Source: Bacteroidota bacterium
GTDB lineage: Bacteria; Bacteroidota; Bacteroidia; AKYH767-A; OLB10
DNA: 64,000 nt
Reading direction: 5' to 3'
NCBI GenBank assembly: GCA_019136655.1
Contig: JAGVTU010000001.1
Coordinates: forward strand, 62,001-126,000
Below the pieces are notes generated by a model. The model ran no database searches, was not told where the DNA came from, and saw nothing but the letters and a program-made list of their open reading frames with translations. Position 1 is the first letter of the stretch. Each line of letters begins with the position of its first letter. The position numbers and the translations under genes were made by a program. Positions 34,801 to 43,840 of this stretch are shown here, piece after piece.

Positions 34801-37800
34801 TAAGAGTACAAACACCGGAACTATAACAATAATTACATCTGATGGTACCCCACCAATACTTTATAGTATTGATGGCGGAATAACAAGCCAAAGTATCAAT
34901 ACATTTACCAACCTTGTTGCCGGAAGTTATACATTACATTTAAAAGATAATATAGGTTGTGTGGAGGATTCAGTAATTACCTTGACAGAACCTCAGGCAC
35001 TTGCATTGTCTTCCACTGCTGTCAATACTACTTGCAGTTATGCAAACGGAAGCATTGACATGACAGGAAGCGGAGGTGTTGCCCCATATTTATACAGTAT
35101 TGATGGTGGGATAACGTTTTCTTCTGCTTCAACTGCCACAGGGTTGGTTTCAGGTACTTATAAAATTGTAATTCGCGATGCTAATAACTGCGAAAAGTCC
35201 TCAACCGTTACTATTGATGATGCTCCGGGACCACGTATTACAGGGAGTAGCTTTACTCCTCAGGTATGTGACGGTATAAATAATGCCTCTGTAAGTATTA
35301 CAGCCGTAAGCGGTACAGGTGCTTTAATGTACAGTGCTGACAGCGGAATGACGTATGTCGCTACAATGAATATACAAAATCTCCCAGGTGGAGACCATAC
35401 CCTGATTGTAATAGATCAGAATCAGTGTGCAGATACTGTACAGGTTTCAATTCCTGTTTATCACTCACCGATTATTAATGCGGTTAATACTGCAAACCCA
35501 TTATGTTTTGGTGATAGCAATGGAAATATTGTGATTCAGGCTTCAGGTGGAAACGGTCCTTTACAGTACAGTATTGATAATGGTTTATCATTTTTTAGCT
35601 CACCTGTGTTCAGTCAGTATCCGGCAGCAAGTAATATTGCTATAGTAAGAGACACCAATCAATGTACTGCTGTGGACACTGTCATATTAAGTCAACCGGA
35701 TCCTCTTGCTGTGCAAACTGCCATTACAAATGAAACATGCCTGAACAGCAACGGAGCAATTGCGTTGAGCACAACAGGAGGAACGCCTCTTTATCTGTTC
35801 AGTCTGAATGGAGCATCTGCTGTAACAGATTCAGTATTCAATCAACTCACTGCAGGTAGTTATACAGTTCAGGTAACGGATTTACATAACTGTACTGCCT
35901 CGCTAAACGTCAATATTCAATCATTGGTGGCACCTCTTATAAATGCAGTTCAGATACAACCTCTGAGCTGTTATCAGTCTGCTGACGGCAGCATAACTGT
36001 TACAGGTACAGGGAATGGAAATTTGCAATATAGCCTTGACGGAATTATATATCAGGCATCTCCTGTTTTTTCAGGATTGACAGCAGCAACATATCACATT
36101 TATGTTAAGGATACCAATAATTGTGTGACCGATACTATCTTAACCGTTAATGAGCCGGATGCAATTACGGCAAGCATACAAACTCAATCTTCTAATTGTA
36201 CTTTGGCTAATGGTGGCGTAACTGTGGTCGCATCAGGAGGAGCCGGAAGTTTATTGTATAGTTTGAATAACGGACCATTTACAAGTGCAACAACATTCTC
36301 AAATCTTATTTCGGGAAATTACCAGATTACTATTAAGGATGCAAGCGGATGTATGCAGAATTTTAATGCATCGGTAAGCAGTATTAATGGTGCGGTGATT
36401 AATAATATTCTTACCACTGATGTATTGTGTAATGGAAATCTTTCCGGAGCAATCACTATTCAGGCAACAGGAGGCACAGGGCCGTTTTCATATAGCATTG
36501 ATAATGGAACGACAACCTATGCTTCCGGTAGTTTCAATAATCTTCCTGCCGGAAATTATAGCATTGTTGTAGCTGATACAGTTGGATGTGTAACCTCTGC
36601 ATCAGCAGTTATTCTTCAACCCGATGTATTGACAATAAATCAAAGCATAACACCTTCGACATGTGGTCAGAACAATGGAGTGTTGCAATTTGTGATAAGT
36701 GGCGGAACAGGGAACTATCTTTATTCTCTGGATAGTATAAACTATCAAAGTTCTTCTGTATTCAGTAATTTATCAGCAGGTACTTATCAGATTTATGTAA
36801 AAGATGGTAATAACTGTTCAGCTAACGGAATACTTTCTCTGCCGAATCTTTCTGCACCTGTAATACAGACTGCAGTTAGTGGTAATATAACCTGTAATGG
36901 CGGAACTGATGGTTTTATCAATCTTACTGCTAATGGCGGAACAGGGTTGCTGCAATACAGTATTGATCAGGGCGTGAACTATCAGTCTTCATCATCTTTC
37001 AGTTCTCTGTCAGCAGGAAGTTATCAGATTAGAATAAAAGACGACAATAATTGTACGACCGATACTCTGATTACACTTACACAGCCTTTACCTATCGGAA
37101 CCGGTTTTAATATTACCGGTGCTAATTGTCAGCAAAGCAATGGAGAGATAGGCATCACGGCAACAGGTGGTACAGGAGCACTTTTATTCAGTTTAAACAA
37201 CGGGGCATTTTCATCTCAGAATGTATTAACTAATCTTGCTGCAGGAAGTTATTCGATCGTAGTAAAAGATGCCAATGCCTGTGAAAAAAGTTATACTGTT
37301 ATTGTGCCTTCCGTAAGTGGTCCTGTACTGGATACCATTATCAAAAATGACTTAATATGCAATGGAATTGCAAATGGTAGTTTGCTGGCAATTGCTTCAG
37401 GTGGATCAGGTAATCTTTTATATAGTATCAATAACGGAATTTTTGGTTCTGATTCAATATTCAATTCTCTTGCAGCAGGAAACTACACTGTTACAGTGAA
37501 AGATTCTGCAGGATGTATTAATGCAAGACAAATAACAATCAGCACACCACCTCCAATTAATGTATCATTTTCTGTTACAAATCCTGCCTGCGGTCAGGCA
37601 AATGGAGACATTACCATTCAGGCAAGTGGCGGTTCAGGTGTGTTGCTTACTTCTATTAACAATGGTGCATTTGTCAATCAATTTAATTACGCGGGACTTC
37701 TGGCAGGAACTTATCAGATAACAGTAAGAGACACTAACGGATGTGTAAACCAAAAATCTGTTTCACTGAGTAATCTGTTAGCACCTTCCATAGTAAATAT

Positions 37801-40633
37801 TCAAACAAAGAATATTAAATGCTTTAACGGTAATGATGGTGAAATAAAAATCACAGCAACAGGAGGAACAGGAGCATTAAATTACAGTATTGACAATGGA
37901 AATAATTTTATTACAGGAACAAACTTTACTCAATTAACTTCGGGTACGTATCAGCTTGCAGTTGTTGATCAGAATAATTGCCGCAGTGATTCAGTGATAT
38001 TTTTATCTCAACCTGATTCTTTACATCTTTCAATTGGTATAACTCCTGAAACATGCTCTAAAAACAACGGAGCAATAACTTTACAGGCTACTGGAGGAAC
38101 AGTTCCGTATTTGTTTAGTATTGACAGTACTCATGTTTACACACCCGCAAACAATTTTTCAAACCGATCAGAAGGTTGGTACTATATTGCAGTTAAGGAC
38201 AATCATCAGTGTACGAAGCTGACACCGGTTTATTTGCCTGATTTAGCCGGTCCTGATATTCTCTCATTAAACAAAACCAATATTTCATGTTTTGGAGCAG
38301 CAAATGGATCTGTAAGCATTACTACTTCCGGAGGGAATGGAAATTTGTTGTATTCATTGAACAACTTTAGCACGTCTCAAACAGGTCAGCAGTTTAACGG
38401 GTTGAACAAAGGTTCATATACCATTTATGTAAAAGACACCAACAACTGTATTGCCAAAACAAATTTCATTATTTCAGAACCAACAATACTTATCGGCTCT
38501 GATAATATTACAGCCCCATTATGCAATGGATCTTCAGATGGTTCTGTAACAGTAACTCCTTCAGGAGGAACCTCTCCTTATTCTATTGAATGGAATAATG
38601 GATCAACCAACTTTAATCTGGCTTCAGTGGCATCAGGCAGTTATAGTTATGTAATAACTGATGCTAATAATTGTCACTTTGCTGACAGTTTATTTGTAAA
38701 TCAACCTATAGCACTTGCAGTTACAGATAGTGTCAGAAACAGTTCCTGTTCAGGTGGTGCTAATGGTCTTGCGATATTAACCGTTAGCGGAGGAACTGCT
38801 CCTTATCAGTATCAGTGGTCTCCTAATTCAGGCAATACATATTACGCAACATCGCTTGCTGCAGGAAATTATCAGATTACAATTTCCGATGCACATGGAT
38901 GTGTTTTAAACCATAACTTACAGATTAATGCGCCCATTCCTTTGGCCAATACATTTACAACAACAGATGTCAGTTGTTATGGAGGGTCGGATGGAATGCT
39001 TGCATCAAATGTGAGTGGAGGTACTTCCCCTTATTCTTATATTTGGAGTAACGGACAATCCGGCTCATCTCAAATTACAGGATTAATAGTAGGAGTATAT
39101 ACTGCTACAGTTACAGATGCAAATGGATGTACATCTCAGTTTTCAGGTCAGATAACTTCTCCTTCGCAGCTTAAACCTGATGGAGTTATTGATAACACCA
39201 CATGTTATGGATATGATAATGGAATGGTAACATTGAATGTGACAGGTGGAGTTTCGCCATATACTTATCTATGGAGTAATTCTTCCTCTGTAAACCCATT
39301 AGATTCCGTAACAGCAGGTGTTTATGTGGTTACCGTAACGGATGCACATGGTTGTACAAAAATGAGAGCCTTCACAGTGAATCAGCCATCGGAAGTGGTT
39401 GTTCAGGTTTCGCCTGATGATACATTGTGCATCGGTCAACAGACAATGCTTTCATGTACTGCATCAGGTGGAACAGGAGGATATATTTATTACTGGAACA
39501 ACAATCAATTTGCATCAGGCATTTCAGTGTCACCTGCAAATTCACAGATATATTATGTTTATGCAGAAGATGCTAATCAATGCCGTTCTGCTACCGACAG
39601 TATTTCAGTTTTTGTTTACCCGCCACTGAATGTTACTTTAACGGGTGGTGATACTATCTGTTCAGGACAAAGTGTTACGTTAACAGCCAATCCTTCAGGT
39701 GGAAATGGCGGGCCTTATTATTATTTATGGTCTGATGGAAGTCAGCAGGCAACAGCAACTGTTTATCCTTCACAAACAGGAAATGTTTCTGTGATGGTAA
39801 CAGATCAGTGTACGGTGATTCCTGCAACAGATTCCGTTCCGGTTCATGTTTATCCTACTCCGCAAATTGATATTACGCCACTAACCATGGAAGGATGTAT
39901 GCCATTGAGTGTTGAGTTCAGCAATCAGTCTGTTTTACCTCCGGGAACTATTCTTAACTGGAACTTTGGCGATGGCAATACTTCCGATTTGTTACTGCCT
40001 GTGAATATTTATCAGCAAGCAGGAGTTTATTCCATAACCTTAACTGCGACAACGCCACAACAGTGTGTTGATTCTGTAAACCTCACAGATATTATTCAGG
40101 TATATCCGCTGCCTGTTGCTTCCTTCTCTGTTCAGCCTGAAAAAGTGAATATTCTGCATCCTGAAATTAGCATCGTTGACAGCAGCAAACTGGCAGTGTC
40201 ATGGTTTTATAGTTTTGGTGACGGAGAACAATCCATTAACCAAATGCCTTCTCACACTTATGCAGATACAGGTAAGTATGAGATTACACAGATTGTCACT
40301 TCTGAACATGGATGTACAGACACTACCATGCGCGAAATTGTAGTTGAAGGAGTGTTTACACTATATATCCCCAATGCATTCACGCCTAATAAGGATGGGC
40401 ATAACGATGAGTTCTTTGCTACCGGTTACGGCATTACCGCAGTAAATATGATGATATTTAACAGGTGGGGAAATAAAGTTTTTGAAACAAACTCGCTCAA
40501 CGGAAAATGGAACGGACAGAATCTTTACAACGGATCACTCTGTGCTCAGGGAGTGTATGTCTATACAATGAAGGTAACAGATCAGTTTGGTGTTCCACAC
40601 ACCTATCAGGGACAGGTTACTTTAATCAGATAG
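31880..40633 (+). CDS. Giant SprB-repeat adhesin-like protein with T9SS type B C-terminus
   Basis: A cell-surface or secreted protein of up to 2917 residues. The signal peptide ends SAVAQ (about residue 28). Next come a CUB-like domain (about 38-148, FDFLYIYNG and GWKAVIGC) and a pre-peptidase-type segment (about 158-310, ADVWYKFTL and GTYYLQVSGG). A Cys-rich region reaches about 490, followed by 26 SprB-type repeats of about 78 residues to residue 2506. Two Ig-like and two PKD repeats (FGDGNTSD, FGDGEQS) come next. A gliding-motility-associated type B domain (2825-2917) begins IPNAFTPNKDGHNDEF. SprB is the Flavobacterium gliding adhesin. Start: TTG 31880, or TTG 31901 giving MFTRITIWLLL; no ATG precedes the signal peptide. 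The stop overlaps pdhC's end by 8 bases. Confidence 0.9.
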   Translation: MGFKIRVLFTRITIWLLLSCFSFSAVAQDIIMSDGVVSQCSGNFFDSGGDLSNYSNNESFVYTFCSDQPGKCVQLTFQSFILEKDFDFLYIYNGSTTGASLIGTYTGTNSPGVVTATSGCLTIKFTSDYTVNKPGWKAVIGCVNCPINNCPTCNGGSPPANDACSGAENLGQLPLPQACPVGIGAVAVFNTSNLCATAEVPYNAMQGCKPVGNMTNPAADVWYKFTLTAPILNITINGMNTPQVGLYSGTSCNNLIPRGCAIGGGGTLNTTFGGLAAGTYYLQVSGGTISDQCNFTLSLQNNFDCSGCVTQSTLSVNPPPVNGIYLAGQQVTFCLNITDFNPTSSNWLHGVVPSFGPGWDLSTLVAMLPTSCSGNGTWSWYDNPITSTANNQTFGPGFFFESASGNINNVVDTNPGNNFGDNIGQNCNINFCWRINTLSSANCIFGTNLNVLINTYTDGESGSWTSAACANDPMHDLYATLACCIPPAISITQPLCYGNQGSATGTGNGSGPWKYFWKNASNVIIQQNGPTGGSSSINNLPPGIYYLTTEDINGCQSTTSFAIVAPQQLSATLTTVSTKCALNNGSIAITAQGGTSPYTYSSNGGVSFQASNEFKNLAAGNYTIVVKDNNNCSVSLPATIDPSTVPAITSIVHQDVNCYNGSDGSITLGATGGTAPYTFQVNNGSGLVSQSQNIFNNLPFGIYQVTVIDVFGCKDDSTVTLNQPPAIVLTSAPTPSGCNLNNGTIQLTVTGSFSGTLLYSIDKGNSFQPSNQFVNLSPGIYYVQIEDGNGCLVNDTVIVNTINAPNIDSIRSQNLTCYRSADGEITIYGSGGVGTLLYSINNGVSYGATNQFTSLTANNYSIVIKDNNNCRIYKPIIVKEPPPLIIRADLVGTTCGLNNGSANVHPDNGVAPLQYSIDGGATWTFNNIFTGLAAGPVTFHVTDANGCTATPRTLIIDSSSAPVFSDIQIQNILCKSTNTGTITIITSDGTPPILYSIDGGITSQSINTFTNLVAGSYTLHLKDNIGCVEDSVITLTEPQALALSSTAVNTTCSYANGSIDMTGSGGVAPYLYSIDGGITFSSASTATGLVSGTYKIVIRDANNCEKSSTVTIDDAPGPRITGSSFTPQVCDGINNASVSITAVSGTGALMYSADSGMTYVATMNIQNLPGGDHTLIVIDQNQCADTVQVSIPVYHSPIINAVNTANPLCFGDSNGNIVIQASGGNGPLQYSIDNGLSFFSSPVFSQYPAASNIAIVRDTNQCTAVDTVILSQPDPLAVQTAITNETCLNSNGAIALSTTGGTPLYLFSLNGASAVTDSVFNQLTAGSYTVQVTDLHNCTASLNVNIQSLVAPLINAVQIQPLSCYQSADGSITVTGTGNGNLQYSLDGIIYQASPVFSGLTAATYHIYVKDTNNCVTDTILTVNEPDAITASIQTQSSNCTLANGGVTVVASGGAGSLLYSLNNGPFTSATTFSNLISGNYQITIKDASGCMQNFNASVSSINGAVINNILTTDVLCNGNLSGAITIQATGGTGPFSYSIDNGTTTYASGSFNNLPAGNYSIVVADTVGCVTSASAVILQPDVLTINQSITPSTCGQNNGVLQFVISGGTGNYLYSLDSINYQSSSVFSNLSAGTYQIYVKDGNNCSANGILSLPNLSAPVIQTAVSGNITCNGGTDGFINLTANGGTGLLQYSIDQGVNYQSSSSFSSLSAGSYQIRIKDDNNCTTDTLITLTQPLPIGTGFNITGANCQQSNGEIGITATGGTGALLFSLNNGAFSSQNVLTNLAAGSYSIVVKDANACEKSYTVIVPSVSGPVLDTIIKNDLICNGIANGSLLAIASGGSGNLLYSINNGIFGSDSIFNSLAAGNYTVTVKDSAGCINARQITISTPPPINVSFSVTNPACGQANGDITIQASGGSGVLLTSINNGAFVNQFNYAGLLAGTYQITVRDTNGCVNQKSVSLSNLLAPSIVNIQTKNIKCFNGNDGEIKITATGGTGALNYSIDNGNNFITGTNFTQLTSGTYQLAVVDQNNCRSDSVIFLSQPDSLHLSIGITPETCSKNNGAITLQATGGTVPYLFSIDSTHVYTPANNFSNRSEGWYYIAVKDNHQCTKLTPVYLPDLAGPDILSLNKTNISCFGAANGSVSITTSGGNGNLLYSLNNFSTSQTGQQFNGLNKGSYTIYVKDTNNCIAKTNFIISEPTILIGSDNITAPLCNGSSDGSVTVTPSGGTSPYSIEWNNGSTNFNLASVASGSYSYVITDANNCHFADSLFVNQPIALAVTDSVRNSSCSGGANGLAILTVSGGTAPYQYQWSPNSGNTYYATSLAAGNYQITISDAHGCVLNHNLQINAPIPLANTFTTTDVSCYGGSDGMLASNVSGGTSPYSYIWSNGQSGSSQITGLIVGVYTATVTDANGCTSQFSGQITSPSQLKPDGVIDNTTCYGYDNGMVTLNVTGGVSPYTYLWSNSSSVNPLDSVTAGVYVVTVTDAHGCTKMRAFTVNQPSEVVVQVSPDDTLCIGQQTMLSCTASGGTGGYIYYWNNNQFASGISVSPANSQIYYVYAEDANQCRSATDSISVFVYPPLNVTLTGGDTICSGQSVTLTANPSGGNGGPYYYLWSDGSQQATATVYPSQTGNVSVMVTDQCTVIPATDSVPVHVYPTPQIDITPLTMEGCMPLSVEFSNQSVLPPGTILNWNFGDGNTSDLLLPVNIYQQAGVYSITLTATTPQQCVDSVNLTDIIQVYPLPVASFSVQPEKVNILHPEISIVDSSKLAVSWFYSFGDGEQSINQMPSHTYADTGKYEITQIVTSEHGCTDTTMREIVVEGVFTLYIPNAFTPNKDGHNDEFFATGYGITAVNMMIFNRWGNKVFETNSLNGKWNGQNLYNGSLCAQGVYVYTMKVTDQFGVPHTYQGQVTLIR
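33587..38491 (+). repeat. 21 SprB-type repeats in an alternating A/B pattern
   Basis: Residues 570-2204 hold 21 units averaging 78 residues. Type A units have C-x4-G near the start (CALNNG, CGLNNG, CGQANG) and end in a Pro such as LVAP. Type B units have C-x5-G (CYNGSDG, CNGGTDG, CFNGNDG) and end in QP or EP followed by x-L/I. They alternate A-B-A-B, giving a roughly 157-residue superunit. One unit (35234-35470) has a B-type start and an A-type end and shifts the phase. Confidence 0.85.
38492..39397 (+). repeat. Four Trp-type SprB repeats
   Basis: Residues 2205-2506 contain four units with the canonical SprB core GGTxPYxYxWSN (PYQYQWSP, PYSYIWSN, PYTYLWSN; the first has PYSIEWNN). They differ from the 21 preceding units, which carry YSIDNG in place of the Trp segment. 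Confidence 0.82.
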
Positions 40634-41903
40634 ATGACTGACCCAATAACAAAACAGGGTTTTCCAAATATCCTTTCACTGTATTCAGGAACTTAGCACC
40701 TGTTACTCCATCCACCACACGATGATCACAGCTTAGTGTTACACGCATTACATTGCCTGCTATTACCTGACCGTTTTTTACCACAGGAACAGATTTAATT
40801 GCGCCTACAGCAAGAATACAAGCATCAGGAGGATTGATAATGGCAGTAAATTCTTCGATATCAAACATACCCAGATTGGAGATTGTGAAAGTATTTCCTT
40901 CCCAGTCAGCGGGCTGAAGTTTTTTATCCTTTGCTTTAACAGCAAACTCTTTTACTTCTGCATTAATTTGTGTAAGAGTTTTCGAATCGGCATAGCGCAC
41001 AACGGGAACCAATAGTCCTTCTTCTACAGCCACAGCCACACCAATGTTGATGTGATGATTGGTACGAATAGTATCTCCCATCCATGATGAATTAACCTTA
41101 GGATGTTGCTGCAGTGCAGTTGCACATGCTTTAATTACAAAATCGTTAAACGACACCTTACTTCCTGTGGCAGCATTGATGGTTTCTCTTGCATCAATGC
41201 AGCGGTTCATTTCTATGTCGAGTGTCAGATAAAAATGTGGTGCCGTAAATTTGCTTTCGCTGAGTCTGCGGGCAATCGTTTTTCGCATTTGCGAAACAGG
41301 TTGCTCTTCAAAGGATTCGTGAGTGAGTGCAGAAGTCATCATGCCTCCGGCAACATAACTTCCGGGTTTAAACCAGTCAATATCTCTCTTGATGATGCGA
41401 CCATTGTCGCCACTGCCTTTTATTTTTGAAAGGTCTATGCCTTTTTGTTCAGCTAATGAGCGGGCCAGAGGCGATACTTTTAATCGTGAATCACCCTGAC
41501 TTTGGGTTGGTGCAACAACAGTTTTAACCTCAGGTTTAGGCTCTGCTTTGGGTGTAGGTTTTGTTTCAGTTTTAGGAGCGGGCTTTTCTTCTTTTTTTGC
41601 TGCTTCAGACTGTTCGGCTGCTTTGTTTTTTTCTTCAGCTTCAAGCAAAGCCTTATAATCTTCACCGGGAGCACCTATTATTGCCAACACTGAATTGATT
41701 GCTCCTGCTTTTCCTTCAGGCACACCGATGTAAAGCAATGTTCCACTCTGATAACTTTCAAATTCCATTGTTGCTTTGTCGGTTTCTATCTCAGCAACCA
41801 GATCGCCTGACTTAATGGTGTCGCCCACCTTCTTATGCCACTTAGCTACTACGCCTTCAGTCATAGTATCACTCATTTTAGGCATTCTTACTATCTCAGC
41901 CAT
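40626..41903 (-). CDS. Pyruvate dehydrogenase E2, dihydrolipoamide acetyltransferase
   Basis: Transfers the acetyl group from lipoamide to CoA in the pyruvate dehydrogenase complex. The 425-residue protein has one N-terminal lipoyl domain (about 1-76) with lipoylated Lys in EIETDKATMEFES. A Lys/Glu/Pro-rich linker with KTETKPTPKAEPKPE lies at about 95-130. The E3-binding domain (about 138-175) has VSPLARSLAEQKGIDL. The catalytic domain has the active-site DHRVVDG near the end. It lies 16 bases after pdhA on the minus strand. A branched-chain E2 is unlikely given the neighbour. Confidence 0.92.
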   Translation of the reverse strand: MAEIVRMPKMSDTMTEGVVAKWHKKVGDTIKSGDLVAEIETDKATMEFESYQSGTLLYIGVPEGKAGAINSVLAIIGAPGEDYKALLEAEEKNKAAEQSEAAKKEEKPAPKTETKPTPKAEPKPEVKTVVAPTQSQGDSRLKVSPLARSLAEQKGIDLSKIKGSGDNGRIIKRDIDWFKPGSYVAGGMMTSALTHESFEEQPVSQMRKTIARRLSESKFTAPHFYLTLDIEMNRCIDARETINAATGSKVSFNDFVIKACATALQQHPKVNSSWMGDTIRTNHHINIGVAVAVEEGLLVPVVRYADSKTLTQINAEVKEFAVKAKDKKLQPADWEGNTFTISNLGMFDIEEFTAIINPPDACILAVGAIKSVPVVKNGQVIAGNVMRVTLSCDHRVVDGVTGAKFLNTVKGYLENPVLLLGQSSI

Positions 41904-41919
41904 GAATTTCTTTTGTTAT

Positions 41920-42918
41920 TTAATCTTCTTTAATATAAGGATAATTGTGTTGGTCGTAAACATCCATAAACAACTCTTCAGCATCAGGGTAAGGTGATTC
42001 ATCAGCAAATTTTACACTGTCTTCAACAATATCCTGCACACGTTTTTCAATTGCTTCCAGTTCTTCCTTAGCTGCAAATTTCTTATCAAGTATGGTTTGA
42101 TGTACTTTATCAATCGGATCCTGATGCTTGTAACTTTCCACTTCTTCTTTGCTACGGTACTTGGCCGGATCGCTCATAGAGTGTCCCTTGTAACGATAAG
42201 TATGCATTTCCAAAAGATAAGGTCCGTTTCCTTTGCGACAATGATCAACAGCTTTCTGCATGGCGTCATGCACAGTTTCCACTGTCATCCCATCAACAGG
42301 TTCGCTCGGCATATTGAATGCTTCGCCTAACTTATACAACTCAGTAACATTGCTTGTGCGTTGCACTGACGTGCCCATTGCATAATGGTTGTTTTCTATT
42401 ATAAATACCACAGGCAGTTTCCAGGTCATGGCCATGTTCAATGCTTCATGAAAAGCACCTTGCCTGATGGCTCCATCGCCCATATAACACAATGTTACGT
42501 TTTTGGTTCCTTTATATTTTTCAGCAAAAGCAATGCCCGCACCTAATGGAATTTGTCCTCCGACAATTCCATGTCCTCCGAAAAACCGTTTAGATGCATC
42601 AAACAGGTGCATACTTCCACCTTTGCCTTTGCTGCATCCTGTTGCCTTGGCAAACAGTTCAGCCATTACTGCCCGTGCCGAAGTACCTTTGCCTAAAGCA
42701 TGTGCATGATCGCGATAGGCTGTAATCATATTGTCATCAGATGTAATTACTGAAAGCGCACCCGCCACCACTGCTTCCTGACCTATATATAAATGACAGA
42801 AACCTTTAATCTTTTGCATACCGTAAAGCTGACCTGCACGCTCTTCAAATCTGCGCATGAGCAGCATTTCTTCGTACCACTTCAGATAAGTTTCTTTCGA
42901 AAATTTTTGTTTAGCCAT
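41920..42918 (-). CDS. pdhA: Pyruvate dehydrogenase E1 component alpha subunit
   Basis: The thiamine-diphosphate-binding alpha subunit of heterotetrameric E1, 332 residues. MRRFEERAGQLYG and YRDHAHALGKG are family landmarks. The ThDP/Mg motif runs from YMGDGAIRQGAFHEALN to IIENNHYAMGT. The phosphorylation-loop region YRYKGHSMSDPAKYRSK also matches. It forms an operon with the E2 gene. The E1 beta gene is not adjacent and must lie elsewhere. TATTTTTG is found 15 bases upstream. Confidence 0.94.
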   Translation of the reverse strand: MAKQKFSKETYLKWYEEMLLMRRFEERAGQLYGMQKIKGFCHLYIGQEAVVAGALSVITSDDNMITAYRDHAHALGKGTSARAVMAELFAKATGCSKGKGGSMHLFDASKRFFGGHGIVGGQIPLGAGIAFAEKYKGTKNVTLCYMGDGAIRQGAFHEALNMAMTWKLPVVFIIENNHYAMGTSVQRTSNVTELYKLGEAFNMPSEPVDGMTVETVHDAMQKAVDHCRKGNGPYLLEMHTYRYKGHSMSDPAKYRSKEEVESYKHQDPIDKVHQTILDKKFAAKEELEAIEKRVQDIVEDSVKFADESPYPDAEELFMDVYDQHNYPYIKED

Positions 42919-42932
42919 AATTTTGTTTGATG

Positions 42933-42940
42933 CAAAAATA
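42933..42940 (-). promoter_or_regulatory. Candidate -7 box for pdhA-E2
   Basis: Minus-strand TATTTTTG (plus-strand caaaaata) matches TAnnTTTG, 14 bases before the pdhA ATG. The rest of 42941-43111 shows no gene or repeat that I can support. Confidence 0.5.
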
Positions 42941-43111
42941 AGATAATATTATTGAGTTAAGAAAAAGGGTAGTTGGACTTAAGCAAAAATGAAATACACA
43001 GTTTTATATCTTCTTTGATAAGCATTGGTTAAGTGAACAATTGATGGTTTGATGACGAATGGTTAAAGTTGTAAACGAATGCTGAATTATTTTAATTGAA
43101 TGTTACCGGTG

Positions 43112-43609
43112 TTATTTATTCGAATCGCCTAATTGCTCTGCAGTAAATGTAAATGGGAGGAGAGATTTTACATTTTTCAGCACAATAATTTTCTCGCCTT
43201 CACCTTGCATAATAAATCTGATGTCGTTACCGAACAGATGTTCATACTCAGTCATTACCTGACGGCAGCTTCCACAAGGGCTCACCGCAACAGGTGATGT
43301 ATTTTTTCCGGCAAATGCAGCAACTGCAATAGCTTTAAATTTTACACCCGGATGATGAGCACTTGCAGCAAACACAGCTACTCTCTCAGCACAAAGCCCT
43401 GAAGGGTAAGCAGCATTTTCCTGATTAGAACCTGTAACAGTTGTCCCGTTTTCGAGAAGTACAGCAGCACCTACATGAAAATCGGAATATGGAACATAGG
43501 CAGTTTGAGTTGCTTTTCGAGCATCCAGCATAAGATTGCGCCATTCTACAGGCAATTCATTCATAGAGTCATAAAGTTCGTAACTGTTTATGGAATCAAC
43601 ATTCTGCAT
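43112..43609 (-). CDS. cdd: Cytidine deaminase
   Basis: Deaminates cytidine and deoxycytidine in pyrimidine salvage. The ATG at 43609 gives 165 residues (an in-frame TTG lies just before). The zinc site is CAE at 73-75 (Cys ligand, catalytic Glu) plus PCGSC with Cys112 and Cys115. YVPYSDFHVGAAV and SNQENAAYPSGLCAERVA are typical of the homotetrameric class. The N-terminal 25 residues are longer than in the shortest family members. It is monocistronic. Confidence 0.93.
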   Translation of the reverse strand: MQNVDSINSYELYDSMNELPVEWRNLMLDARKATQTAYVPYSDFHVGAAVLLENGTTVTGSNQENAAYPSGLCAERVAVFAASAHHPGVKFKAIAVAAFAGKNTSPVAVSPCGSCRQVMTEYEHLFGNDIRFIMQGEGEKIIVLKNVKSLLPFTFTAEQLGDSNK

Positions 43610-43673
43610 CAAAAATTTATTTTAAAAGGGATGCTAAGATAAGATTGTTTTCAATAGAGTAGAAACACGGCAT

Positions 43674-43704
43674 TTGCAAAACTGTTTTGTTCAGAATACC
43701 TTTG
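43674..43704 (+). promoter_or_regulatory. Well-formed Bacteroidota promoter for the THX gene
   Basis: TTG (43674-43676), a 20-base spacer and TACCTTTG (43697-43704) match the -33/-7 consensus of the Bacteroidota primary sigma factor in both sequence and spacing. The ATG follows 18 bases after the -7 box. Confidence 0.7.
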
Positions 43705-43722
43705 CTGTAGAATTTTAATATT

Positions 43723-43833
43723 ATGGGAAAAGGAGATAAAAAATCACGTAAAGGCAAACTGGCTATTGGCACATATGGCAAAAAAAGAAAAGCCCGTAAG
43801 CCAAAAACAGCAGCTAAAGCTGCAAAAAAGTAA
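43723..43833 (+). CDS. 30S ribosomal protein THX family, 36 residues
   Basis: A very short basic protein starting MGKGDKKSRKGKLAIGTYG and ending in a Lys/Ala-rich tail (TAAKAAKK). It matches the THX/S31e-type small-subunit protein found in Thermus and in Bacteroidota, where an N-terminal MGKGDKK(S/T)xKGK is characteristic. Fourteen of its 36 residues are Lys or Arg in the visible sequence. A good promoter precedes it and a hairpin terminator follows 7 bases after the stop, so it is a complete single-gene transcript. Confidence 0.88.
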   Translation: MGKGDKKSRKGKLAIGTYGKKRKARKPKTAAKAAKK

Positions 43834-43840
43834 TTACCTG

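Noticed and set aside
33587-39397. Tandem repeats as a CRISPR array or DNA satellite
   Set aside because: The repetition is at protein level in one open frame; the nucleotide copies differ and there are no uniform spacers.
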